Assembly: GCA_025656895.1 (NCBI GenBank)
Contig: JAHXHF010000294.1
Coordinates: forward strand, 1 to 15,342
Direction: 5' to 3'
Source of the DNA: a gamma proteobacterium symbiont of Bathyaustriella thionipta
Lineage (GTDB): Bacteria > Pseudomonadota > Gammaproteobacteria > Chromatiales > Chromatiaceae
Length of the DNA: 15,342 nt
How positions within the stretch are numbered: position 1 is the first letter of the stretch; each line of letters begins with the position of its first letter. The notes beneath the pieces are model-generated. The model searched no databases. It worked only from the letters and a program-made list of their open reading frames with translations, and was not told the DNA's origin. Below, piece by piece: positions 1-6,824 of the stretch. A program made the translations under genes and the position numbers.

Positions 1-92
1 TGGCCAAAAATGCAGGCAATTGACTGAATTCGACGGCGGGCGGGGTCATAGCCCCTCGAAAATAGCGAGTTTTCTGCCGGACACTAATTAGC

Positions 93-1007
93 ATGAATAT
101 TGCGAGACCTGTGCGGCGTTATTTTCTGTTACCTGGCATGCTGGCTGTTTACTGTATGGCTTTGCTGCTTGTACTTATGCCCTGTGCGGCTCAGGATGCT
201 GTCGCTGTCAAAAGTGAAATTAGCTTACTGGAAGCGGCCAGAGAGGATTTGTTAGCACAAATCGAGCGTGTTAAATACACATCTCCTGTTGATGACGTTC
301 AGCTTGACTCACTCAACACGCACCTGAAACAGTTGGATGCCCGAATAGCCCAGGCCAGACAGAGTCTGCATGCAATCTATTCAAACGGTGGTCATAAAGT
401 GAATGACCCTACGCAGCTTAATGACCGGCGAGCCTCAACCCGGCACATCGTTGTTCAACCACTGCCTGACAGTCACGCGGCTTTGTATCGCCTGGATGAA
501 CAATTAACCCAATCCATCGGTGTCTTTGATGAGCATTTGCTGCAGGAAACCGAATTGGCTCGGCAACAGGCGGAGCATTCCTCCAGCCAGTCCGGCAGTG
601 CCTCATCATCGGCTGGAGGGCAGGAGCAGGGACAGGGAGAAGGCTCACAATCAGCTGCAGCGTCATCCGGCAATGCCGAGGCTGATCATAAGGGTGTTGC
701 CGGCGAAAAAGAAAATCAGGCAAAACAGTCCCGCTCCGGCGGGCAGGCAAGCAGCGAAGGTTCTGAAAGAAATGCGCATAATACACAACAGGTCGGCCAG
801 ACTGCTTCCACTAAAGGGGGTGACAAGCACGACTCCTCAGCCGGTGGTCGCGCTGGAGGTAACGGCCCGAGCCGCAGTAAACCGATTCCCTCTGGTGATG
901 ATGATGACATTGTGGCCCGCCAGTTACGTGAAGCGGCAGAACGTGAAACTGATCCACAGTTAAAAGAACGCCTGTGGGATGAATACCGCAAATACAAGCA
1001 AGGATAA
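93..1007 (+). CDS. Secreted Ser/Gln/Gly-rich conserved hypothetical protein (304 aa)
   Basis: I recognise no named function. The N-terminus (about residues 1-34) looks like a Sec signal peptide: a basic start (NIARPVRR), a hydrophobic core and a cleavage-like AAQD, so the protein is probably exported. Residues about 40-95 are charged and heptad-like, probably a coiled coil. Residues about 155-265 are low-complexity Ser/Gly/Gln/Glu and probably disordered. The last 35 residues are compact and charged (an Asp run, then DIVARQLREAAERETDP and a WDEYRKYK end); from memory this tail resembles the conserved end of proteins encoded beside PEGA-like proteins in other gammaproteobacteria. The ATG at 93 has no clear Shine-Dalgarno. 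The next gene starts 5 nt after the stop, so it is probably the first visible gene of an operon. Bases 1-92 hold no gene I can support. Coding status is fairly sure; function unknown. Confidence 0.75.
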   Translation: MNIARPVRRYFLLPGMLAVYCMALLLVLMPCAAQDAVAVKSEISLLEAAREDLLAQIERVKYTSPVDDVQLDSLNTHLKQLDARIAQARQSLHAIYSNGGHKVNDPTQLNDRRASTRHIVVQPLPDSHAALYRLDEQLTQSIGVFDEHLLQETELARQQAEHSSSQSGSASSSAGGQEQGQGEGSQSAAASSGNAEADHKGVAGEKENQAKQSRSGGQASSEGSERNAHNTQQVGQTASTKGGDKHDSSAGGRAGGNGPSRSKPIPSGDDDDIVARQLREAAERETDPQLKERLWDEYRKYKQG

Positions 1008-1012
1008 TAAGC

Positions 1013-2242
1013 ATGCCGCAACGGTTTAATTTTGATATTTTTCCTTTTATAACCCTGTTATTGATACTGGGGCTGCTTTCTGGGTGTCAGAGCATGGGCG
1101 GCACACGTGGAGTGGATGACACACAAATTCGCTACGCACAAACAGAAATTCCGGCGGATGCATTGCTGGATGTGGATATAGAAATCTTCACGATTGCTGA
1201 AAGGCAGGAAGTGGATGAAGATGAATTCTACGATGCCAGTTTAATGAAAGCCGAAAGTCGTTATATTCCGTTTCATTTGAAACGCACTCTGGAACGCAGC
1301 GGGCAATGGGGCAGTGTTCAGGTAACGCCGGAGGCGGACAGCAGCCTGAATCTGCTGATCTCGGGCCGTATTCTGGAATCCAACGGTGAGCGTCTGAAAG
1401 TGGCTGTACAAGTGACGGATGCTACCGGCGAACAATGGTTCGAACGCACGTATGAGGAAGAAATAGAGCAGGAAAACTATCGGGATGCCGCAAAAGGTGC
1501 TCAGGATCCTTTTCAGAATTTCTACAATCTGCTGGCCAATGACCTGTTAGAGGCTCGTCAGGAAAGAAGCAACAGGGAATTACGCCGAATAAGGGATGTT
1601 TCAACGCTGAAATTTGCCAAAGATGTCGCCCCGGATCCTTATGCAGCCTATTTGAAAACCGACCGGGACGGTCATTGGCAGGTTGTGCGTCTGCCTTCGG
1701 AAAATGATCCCAATATGGCCCGTATCATGCGCTTGCGGGAACGTGAGTATATGTTTCTGGATACGCTGAATCTGTATTACAGTAATCTTTACGATCGCAT
1801 GTGGGACCCTTACCTGAACTGGCGGGAATCCTATCTGACCGAGATTAAAGCCAAACAGGAAGTGGATCGCCAGGCGACCACACGTAAAATTCTGGGTGCG
1901 CTGGCCATAGCGGCGGCTATTGCCAATGAAGCTTATGGCGGACGGCATACATCGCACACGGCCACCGCTGTACTGGCATCCGGAGGCGTATGGGCCATTT
2001 CCAGCGGTATGGAAATTTCCGAAGGTGCCAAAATTCATTCCGATGCCATCAAGGAACTGGCAGATTCTTTCAATGATGATATTGATCCGGTGGTCATAGA
2101 AGTGGAAGGCAAAACCCGCAAACTGAGCGGAACCGCCGAAACCCAGTTTAGTGAGTGGCGTCAGTTGATGCGAAAGATCTACATGCAGGAAACCGGATTT
2201 GCTCCACAGGCTGCCGATGCAGGCAGCAAGCCAGCCTTATGA
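1013..2242 (+). CDS. Conserved hypothetical lipoprotein (409 aa)
   Basis: A short signal sequence ends in a lipobox (LLSGC, lipidated Cys at about residue 25), so this is a predicted lipoprotein; Gln at +2 suggests outer-membrane sorting. The body has segments I associate with a conserved uncharacterised family: DALLDVDIEIF, a region around YIPFHLKRTLERSGQWG, LLISGRILESNGE, and an aromatic stretch around residues 240-275 (REYMFLDTLNLYY). An Ala-rich, Gly-containing segment (about 290-335) could be membrane-associated or a glycine-zipper-like element. The start is well placed: AAGGA at 1000-1004, overlapping the end of the upstream gene. Its TGA overlaps the ATG of the next gene (ATGA, 4 nt), which implies translational coupling. 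It probably works in the periplasm or on the outer membrane with its two neighbours; the process is unknown. Confidence 0.85.
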   Translation: MPQRFNFDIFPFITLLLILGLLSGCQSMGGTRGVDDTQIRYAQTEIPADALLDVDIEIFTIAERQEVDEDEFYDASLMKAESRYIPFHLKRTLERSGQWGSVQVTPEADSSLNLLISGRILESNGERLKVAVQVTDATGEQWFERTYEEEIEQENYRDAAKGAQDPFQNFYNLLANDLLEARQERSNRELRRIRDVSTLKFAKDVAPDPYAAYLKTDRDGHWQVVRLPSENDPNMARIMRLREREYMFLDTLNLYYSNLYDRMWDPYLNWRESYLTEIKAKQEVDRQATTRKILGALAIAAAIANEAYGGRHTSHTATAVLASGGVWAISSGMEISEGAKIHSDAIKELADSFNDDIDPVVIEVEGKTRKLSGTAETQFSEWRQLMRKIYMQETGFAPQAADAGSKPAL

Positions 2243-3687
2243 CAACAGAAAAGTCAGTATCCATTGCAACATTGTTGCTGGGTCTGGCGATTATAAGCTT
2301 ATTGGCGGTTTTTGTATTTTGGGTCTTGCCGCGCATGACCGCACCGGCTTCTCAAGACATAAGCCCAGGCACCAGCCCCTCCGCCCAATCAGCGGCGCTC
2401 AGTAATCATCAACCGGCTGCAAGCGTTAAAGATGACAAAGTGCAGGCTCCGGCAGCCAGTGGGGATCGCACTCAGGCAGAAGCCGCCCTGGCAAAATTTC
2501 TTTCCCTGCAAAGTAGTCTGCGGAAAAAATCAGCGGAATTATGGGCTGAAAGTGACTGGAAAACCGCACTTAAACAGGCTGCGAATGGCGATGAAGCCTT
2601 TGCTGATGAGCAATATGATCAGGCTGAAATACACTTTTCTGCGGCCACAGATATTCTCATCAAGGTGCAGAAACAAATGCCCGCTGTCTTGCAGCAACAA
2701 TTGCAATCCGGTGACCAGGCGCTTGAAAACGGGCAGGGTGAACAGGCTCAGGTATTTTTTGAAACGGCACTTAAAATAGACGCGGACAATCATCAGGCAA
2801 AGCGGGGACTGCAAAGAAGGGCCGTCATGGATGAGGTGGCAGGTCATTTGGTAAGCGGGGACCGTTATACCGAACAGGGCATTCAGGCATTAGCCATGCT
2901 GGAGTATCAACAGGCATTCGATTTGGACAAGGATTCGAAAGCCGCCCGGGAAAAGCTGCAACAAGCACAAGCCCGACTTGCAGATGAGCACTTTCATCGT
3001 TTAATGAGTGAAGCATTGCTGGCGGTCAGCCATAAAAAATATAAGACAGCGCTGGATTTATTCAGCCAGGCGCACGATATTGAACCGGATAATGTGCAAG
3101 TATCTGACGGTATCGCGTAAGCCAAAGCAGGTCTGCGGCAACAAAGAATAGCCGCCTATCGCCAGCGGGCTGAAAAGCTGGAAAAGGCAGAACGCTGGCA
3201 ACAGGCAACAACGGCCTGGCAGGATATTCTGAACATAGATACGAGCGTCAGTGTGGCGCGCAGTGGCATTAAACGCACTTCGAAACTGGCTCAACTGTCT
3301 GCTGAAATGGAATATTTATTGTCTGTGCCGCAGCGTATCACTTCTCCGGAAGCCCTGGTTAAAGCCCGCACGACTGTGAAAAAATCTCAGGCTGTTATAA
3401 AACCACAATACAAAAAAACCGCTGAACAACTGCAAGCACTGGAAAAACTGGTCTCACAGGCTTCAGTACCTGCCCAGGTAAGCATACAGTCCGACAATCA
3501 AACCCAAATCGACATCTACAAAGTAGGGCGTTACCAGCCGTTTCAACATAAAGAACTGTCCTTACGACCGGGTAGCTATACGGTGGTGGGCTCACGCGAA
3601 GGATACCGTGATGTCAGACGGCAGTTGAACATCAAACTGGGGCAAAGCCGAGTGCAGCTTGCTATTCAATGTGTGGAGCTCATATAG
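2239..3687 (+). pseudogene. TM-anchored TPR-like / PEGA-like protein gene, interrupted by an in-frame TAA
   Basis: The start is ATG 2239, overlapping the lipoprotein stop. Residues about 9-31 form one transmembrane segment, so the rest should be periplasmic. TPR-like helical pairs follow (GDEAFADEQYDQAEIHFSAA, GDQALENGQGEQAQVFFETA and two more). TAA at 3118-3120 then stops the frame at codon 294. The same frame stays open from 3121 to TAG/TAG-type stop at 3687 for 188 codons, and the continuation is sensible: a fifth TPR-like unit (AERWQQATTAWQDILNID), then a C-terminal beta-rich PEGA-like domain (LSLRPGSYTVVGSREGYRDV). An intact gene would encode about 482 residues. A single C-to-T change (CAA to TAA) would explain the stop; a sequencing error is also possible. 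The GTG at 3253 has no good ribosome site, so I do not think the tail is a separate gene. If the stop is real, a 293-residue protein without its C-terminal domain is made. Confidence 0.8.
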
Positions 3688-3722
3688 GATCGGGTTGATT
3701 TGTATTATTATAGGCTCCCAGC

Positions 3723-3755
3723 TATATTGTGTATAGATTGGATTAATCATACACA
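3723..3755 (+). promoter_or_regulatory. Probable vapBC promoter/operator (perfect 7-bp inverted repeat)
   Basis: TGTGTAT at 3728-3734 and ATACACA at 3749-3755 are exact reverse complements separated by 14 nt, just upstream of the vapB ribosome site. A -10-like TATATT (3723-3728) overlaps the left arm; I see no convincing -35. VapBC complexes are known to repress their own promoters by binding such palindromes through the antitoxin, so this is a plausible operator. Binding is inferred. Confidence 0.5.
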
Positions 3756-3767
3756 TTGGAGGCTGCG

Positions 3768-3962
3768 GTGCGAACCAACATTGAAATAGATGATGAGTTA
3801 ATGGCTGACGCGTTACAAGCAACGGGTCTTAAAACAAAAAAAGAAGCCGTAGAACTGGGCCTCAAGGCGCTGGTCAGGCTCAATAAGCAAAGCTCGATAA
3901 GGGCACTAAGGGGAAAACTAAAGTGGGAGGGAGATCTGGCTGAAATGAGAAGCATTGAATGA
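3768..3962 (+). CDS. vapB: VapB-family type II antitoxin (64 aa)
   Basis: This antitoxin neutralises the downstream PIN-domain RNase and probably binds its own operator. The N-terminus RTNIEIDDELMADALQATG is typical of VapB proteins of the ribbon-helix-helix type (one beta strand, then two helices, with KTKKEAVELGLKALV as the second). The C-terminal part (RGKLKWEGDLAEMRSIE) is the usual toxin-wrapping tail rich in Trp and acidic residues. I chose GTG 3768 because GGAGG lies at 3758-3762, 5 nt upstream; the in-frame TTG at 3756 is inside or before that site. The TGA overlaps the vapC ATG (ATGA). The pair is AT-richer than the flanking genes, which fits horizontal gain. Confidence 0.9.
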   Translation: MRTNIEIDDELMADALQATGLKTKKEAVELGLKALVRLNKQSSIRALRGKLKWEGDLAEMRSIE

Positions 3963-4351
3963 TATTGGTCGATTCAAGTGTCTGGATTGATTATTTTAAT
4001 GGTGTTGAGAATACAGCCACTAATACACTGGATGAAAAGCTGGGCCTTGAAAAGATCGCCATTGGTGATCTGATTTTGACAGAGGTACTGCAGGGCTTTA
4101 GAAGTGACGCTGACTATAAGGCCGCAAAAAATGTTCTGACATCATTAACCCTGTACAACCTCTTGAATACTGAATTAGCCATTAAAAGTGCTGACCATTT
4201 TCGCAAACTCAGAAAGAAAGAAATAACCATCCGAAAAACAGTGGATGTAATCATTGCAACCTACTGTATAGAAAATAAACTGCCATTACTGTTTATAGAC
4301 AGGGATTTTATTCCGTTCGTTGAGCATTTGAAACTAAGGTCAGTTATATGA
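3959..4351 (+). CDS. vapC: VapC-family PIN-domain RNase toxin (130 aa)
   Basis: This is the toxin of a VapBC module, a Mg2+-dependent endoribonuclease that in studied members cuts tRNA or rRNA and stops translation. The PIN-domain acidic residues are visible: Asp5 (ILVDSSVWID), Glu42 (LILTEVLQGF), Asp96 (KTVDVIIATYC) and Asp114/Asp116 (LLFIDRDF). The length is normal for the family, and all catalytic positions are present, so it is probably active. It starts inside the last codons of vapB, which is standard for translational coupling. About 75 nt of AT-rich sequence follow before the convergent minus-strand gene, with no clear terminator. Confidence 0.93.
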   Translation: MILVDSSVWIDYFNGVENTATNTLDEKLGLEKIAIGDLILTEVLQGFRSDADYKAAKNVLTSLTLYNLLNTELAIKSADHFRKLRKKEITIRKTVDVIIATYCIENKLPLLFIDRDFIPFVEHLKLRSVI

Positions 4352-4428
4352 TTGACGTATAACTTATTAATTTTACAGTCATTAAATAACTTGAAACCAG
4401 AGATGAGTTATTGAGTCGTTAACCGCTG

Positions 4429-4614
4429 TCAATGTCTGACCATCCAGATAAGTAGTGCCACAAAGCCGATGACTGCCACTATAGGCAACAGAAAAGCCTG
4501 CCAGTCAGAGCTACTGCCTTTCGGGCTGTGCTTGATCATGTGCATGGCGCGTGGCCACAGATAGATCAGCATCATGATGGCAAAGCCGGCAGAGAGTATT
4601 TTCATCCAGTCCAT
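4429..4614 (-). CDS. Small two-TM membrane protein (61 aa), function unknown
   Basis: This short protein has two hydrophobic helices (about residues 5-25 and 39-59) joined by a polar loop containing HMIKHSPKGSSSDWQ, so it should sit in the inner membrane as a hairpin. I recognise no functional motif. I chose the ATG at 4614 (reading leftwards) because GGAGGG lies 7 nt before it on the minus strand; the in-frame TTG 15 nt upstream overlaps that site. The gene lies directly behind a rho-independent terminator of the BI-1-like gene, with only a few bases between the U-tract and the ribosome site, so expression probably depends on read-through or a promoter inside the BI-1-like gene. It converges with vapC. 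Confidence 0.7.
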   Translation of the reverse strand: MDWMKILSAGFAIMMLIYLWPRAMHMIKHSPKGSSSDWQAFLLPIVAVIGFVALLIWMVRH

Positions 4615-4630
4615 TTTTGTTCCCTCCAAT

Positions 4631-4655
4631 AAAAACCCCGGCCGCAGCCGGGGTT
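4631..4655 (-). terminator. Rho-independent terminator of the BI-1-like gene
   Basis: Read on the minus strand, a perfect 9-bp GC-rich stem (AACCCCGGC / GCCGGGGTT, 4634-4655) with a 4-nt loop is followed by a run of five T. It lies 24 nt past the stop of the BI-1-like gene. The downstream small gene begins about 17 nt after the U-tract, so the terminator also separates the two genes. Confidence 0.85.
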
Positions 4656-4678
4656 CAGATCAACCAAAATAGCGACAA

Positions 4679-5347
4679 TCAATCATCAGACATAATGCCA
4701 AGAATATTCAGCAAGTGAATGAATATATTGAAGATATTAATATATAATCCGATAGTTGCCATAATATAGTTGGTTTCGCCACCGTTAATAATGCGGCTGG
4801 TATCATACAGAATGAAACCACTCATAATAAAAATAACCGCTGACGAAATAGCCAGCGAAAGTGCCGGTATATTAAAGAAAATATTGGCAACAATCGCGAC
4901 CAGAACAACCAAAAAGCCAACCATCAGGAAACCACCCAGAAAGCTGAAATCACGCTTTGTGGTCAGCACATAACCCGATAGCCCCAGAAAAATAACGCCG
5001 GTTCCGGCAAACGCCAGGGTAATAATCTGCGCGCCATTCTGCATGGCCAGATACTGGTTCAATATAGGTCCTAGCGAGAAACCTAGCAAACCGGTAATAA
5101 CGAATACCAGCACAATACCGCTGCTTGAATTGGCTTGTTTGGGCAAAACAAACATGGCCAACAGCATGGCTGCAATCATGCTGATGAGCGAGAACATAGG
5201 GGGCACTTGCACCAGCGTGGAAATAGTGGCTGTAATACCACTGAAGATCAGGGTCATGGCCAGCAACGAATAGGTGTTTCTCAACACCTTGTTGGTCGAA
5301 AGCGCCGACTGAGACGGTGAAATTACGGATTGGTCAAATGGTTGCAT
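4679..5347 (-). CDS. Bax inhibitor-1 / YccA family integral membrane protein (222 aa)
   Basis: This is a polytopic inner-membrane protein of the BI-1 (UPF0005, YccA/YbhL) superfamily. After a polar N-terminus of about 23 residues (NKVLRNTYSLLAMTLIFSG is a typical entry to TM1), seven hydrophobic segments can be counted, including the family-like region FAGTGVIFLGLSGYVLTTKRDFSFLGG broken here as TM4 and its loop, and SGFILYDTSRIINGGETNY between late helices. The YDTSRI...G motif and length are typical. Bacterial relatives include E. coli YccA, which modulates the FtsH protease, and BsYetJ, a pH-dependent calcium-leak channel; which role applies is unknown. AAGGAG lies 10 nt before the ATG at 5347. 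The gene is divergent from tRNA-Ser and ends at its own terminator. Confidence 0.9.
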   Translation of the reverse strand: MQPFDQSVISPSQSALSTNKVLRNTYSLLAMTLIFSGITATISTLVQVPPMFSLISMIAAMLLAMFVLPKQANSSSGIVLVFVITGLLGFSLGPILNQYLAMQNGAQIITLAFAGTGVIFLGLSGYVLTTKRDFSFLGGFLMVGFLVVLVAIVANIFFNIPALSLAISSAVIFIMSGFILYDTSRIINGGETNYIMATIGLYINIFNIFIHLLNILGIMSDD

Positions 5348-5505
5348 AACGAAGTAGCTCCTTAAAAGCTGAAATTTAGTTACGTACTTAGAGGCACGAT
5401 CTGGGGTTTGGTTCCTTTCAGATCAGGAAAAATGTCAAAATGACGAATCAATAGTACGTCAAGACTGGATGACAGGCAAAAGATGATGTATCCTTCGCAC
5501 GCACA

Positions 5506-5596
5506 GGAGGGGTGGCAGAGCGGTTGAATGCACCGGTCTTGAAAACCGGCATGGGTTTATAGCCCATCCAGGGTTCGAATCCCTGCTCCTCCGCCA
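5506..5596 (+). tRNA. tRNA-Ser(UGA)
   Basis: A 91-nt class II tRNA including the encoded CCA. The acceptor stem GGAGGGG pairs with CTCCTCC (one G-U) before discriminator G. The anticodon stem CCGGT/ACCGG holds the loop CTTGAAA, giving anticodon TGA at 5540-5542. A long variable arm (ATGGG/CCCAT) and a normal T-loop GGTTCGAAT are present. It decodes UCN serine codons, chiefly UCA. No strong -35/-10 pair is obvious upstream, although a GC-rich leader (TCGCACGC) typical of stable-RNA promoters precedes it. Confidence 0.97.
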
Positions 5597-5728
5597 GATT
5601 ACAAAGTCAGTCTCTATTGACTCTAAATGGTAGCCATCCGAAAATCTTGTTGGCGTGCTTCATTACACTCATGTGCGCCATAATCCCTTTTTTGGTTTTG
5701 CCCTCGAATTTCCCTTTTCTGATTTTTC

Positions 5729-5765
5729 CCTGAGTCCGCACCTTCATGACGGATACCGGTATTAA
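5729..5765 (+). repeat. Partial copy of a dispersed repeat, left of the arsenic module
   Basis: This 37-nt stretch, beginning CCTGAGTCCGCACCTTCA and ending TATTAA, matches the left end of the element at 14670-14833 (22 of 25 over the first 25 positions) and, in the same orientation, the copy at 10290-10328. The remainder of 5597-5825 holds no gene I can support: a T-rich stretch follows tRNA-Ser, and a possible sigma promoter follows the repeat. I see no second inverted end nearby, so this is a fragment or a solo end. Confidence 0.65.
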
Positions 5766-5771
5766 ATATCG

Positions 5772-5801
5772 TTGACAGCCATTCCAATACGTGAGAATTT
5801 T
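5772..5801 (+). promoter_or_regulatory. Possible promoter of the sigma/arsenic operon
   Basis: A perfect -35 hexamer TTGACA (5772-5777) lies 48 nt before the sigma-factor ATG. At 17-18 nt spacing only a weak AATTTT (5796-5801) is available as -10. A weak -10 would fit a promoter needing an activator or another sigma factor. This is inferred from pattern alone. Confidence 0.3.
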
Positions 5802-5825
5802 TAACCATTCAACAAAGTAGCCTTC

Positions 5826-6374
5826 ATGAATTGCATTGTCAAAGCCTGGAAAAACCACGAAGCCGAACTGCGGGGCTATCTGACCCGTCGTCTGGATGAT
5901 CCTCGCCTGGCCGAAGATTTGTTGCAGGATACCTTTGTCAAAGCGCTGGCGCAGGGTGCCGGCTTTTGTTCACTGGAAAACCCGCGTGCCTGGCTGTTTC
6001 GGGTAACCCGTAACCAGCTGGTTGATCATTTACGCCGTCAGCCTCAACTGGTTGACCTGCACACCGAACTGGCCGCGCATGAGCCGGAAATTACCACTCT
6101 GGAGACACTTTCAGCCTGTCTGCCACGTGCCCTGAGCCGTTTGCAGCAGGAGGATCGGGAAGCCATCAGCTGCTGTGATCTGGAAGGGATGAGGCAAGCC
6201 GACTACGCGCAGCAAAAGGGCATGGCTTTGAGCGCGGCCAAATCACGGGTACAACGCGCCAGAAAGCGTCTTAAGCAGGCCTTAAAAACGGTTTGCAAAG
6301 TTCAGTTTGATGAGCAGGGCAACGTCTGCTGTTTTGATTGCAAGGAAACACCCACAGTTGATCTGAAAAAATAA
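5826..6374 (+). CDS. sigZ: ECF RNA polymerase sigma factor, SigZ-like, with Cys-rich C-terminus (182 aa)
   Basis: This protein should direct RNA polymerase to a small regulon. Region 2 is visible in residues 15-75 (LAEDLLQDTFVKAL and NPRAWLFRVTRNQLVDHLRR). Region 4 lies at about 100-150 (CLPRALSRLQQEDREAI, then a helix-turn-helix with AAKSRVQRARKRLKQAL). The short linker and the C-terminal tail with G.V.CCF resemble SigZ-type ECF factors. The tail carries four cysteines (157, 168, 169, 172), unusual for a sigma factor and able in principle to bind a thiophilic metalloid or respond to oxidation; that is inference. No anti-sigma factor gene adjoins it. It heads a same-strand run of arsenic-type genes, 67 nt before the next, so it is probably their regulator. 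The ATG has a poor ribosome site. Confidence 0.85.
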   Translation: MNCIVKAWKNHEAELRGYLTRRLDDPRLAEDLLQDTFVKALAQGAGFCSLENPRAWLFRVTRNQLVDHLRRQPQLVDLHTELAAHEPEITTLETLSACLPRALSRLQQEDREAISCCDLEGMRQADYAQQKGMALSAAKSRVQRARKRLKQALKTVCKVQFDEQGNVCCFDCKETPTVDLKK

Positions 6375-6441
6375 TTTGCATCTTTTTGCCGCTTGTTGCG
6401 TCTTCTTGTGAAAGCGTTCTTAAACAAGCCGGAGAAAACCG

Positions 6442-6807
6442 ATGCAGAATCAGCAAACCCCACCCGCACCCCAACTACACAGTTCCATCGTCGCGCTGGT
6501 ATCACTGGCGGCTGGCATTGCCAGCAAACATCCCGACATGGGGCTGTGCCAACTGGATAAACTGCAAGCCATGGGCATCCGGCAGGAACAGATTGCGACG
6601 GTTATCGAAATTGCCCGCCATATCCGTGATGAAGCGGCGCAAAAACTGGATTTTGCCTTTGATGACAAGGCCGGTTTTGAGACAGCAGAGCCCGAACCAG
6701 CGGCATCAGCCTCTATCCCATTGAACCTGATCAGCAGCGAACACAAGCCTGATGAAACACAGGCAAGCTGCTGTTCATCCACGGCCAGCGGTCAATCCTG
6801 CTGCTGA
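6442..6807 (+). CDS. Small AhpD/CMD-like protein with CC...CC tail (121 aa)
   Basis: Residues 14-72 resemble, to my eye, the helical core of short carboxymuconolactone-decarboxylase/AhpD-like proteins: a helix with SIVALVSLAAGIASKH, a Cys (Cys36 in MGLCQLDKLQAMG), then IRQEQIATVIEIARHIRDEA. The family CxxC is reduced to one Cys, with Met33 at the first position, so AhpD-type disulfide chemistry is probably lost. A disordered linker (about 76-108) leads to a tail with paired cysteines, Cys110-Cys111 and Cys120-Cys121 at the very end. Such vicinal thiols could bind As(III); this is inference. GGAG lies 7 nt before the ATG. It sits between the sigma gene and the GAPDH gene (17 nt), so it is co-transcribed with arsenic genes. 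The family call is tentative; coding status is fairly sure. Confidence 0.7.
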   Translation: MQNQQTPPAPQLHSSIVALVSLAAGIASKHPDMGLCQLDKLQAMGIRQEQIATVIEIARHIRDEAAQKLDFAFDDKAGFETAEPEPAASASIPLNLISSEHKPDETQASCCSSTASGQSCC

Positions 6808-6824
6808 GCCAGGGAGAGAATATT

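Noticed and set aside
41..76. Possible hairpins before the first gene (GGGG/CCCC and CTCG/CGAG followed by TTTT)
   Set aside because: Stems of four bases are too short to call a terminator, and no upstream gene end can be fixed in the first 92 bases.
1601..2038. 145-codon open frame on the minus strand inside the lipoprotein gene
   Set aside because: The plus-strand lipoprotein is well supported by lipobox, ribosome site and coupling; the minus frame has no such support.
2155..2238. Earlier start for the TPR-like gene inside the lipoprotein gene
   Set aside because: The ATG at 2239 gives the normal short N-terminus before the transmembrane segment, with an ATGA overlap; the longer form adds Cys-rich, unlikely residues.
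3253..3687. Separate 144-codon gene after the TAA at 3118
   Set aside because: It is in frame with the broken gene, its GTG start has no ribosome site and it would begin in the middle of a helical repeat.
5398..5424. GATCTG...CAGATC inverted repeat between the BI-1-like gene and tRNA-Ser
   Set aside because: Six-base arms with a 15-nt centre and no nearby promoter match; such pairs are expected by chance at this scale.
5607..5858. 83-codon open frame on the minus strand between tRNA-Ser and the sigma gene
   Set aside because: It lacks a ribosome site, overlaps the repeat and the sigma-factor start, and its translation shows no domain or signal pattern.
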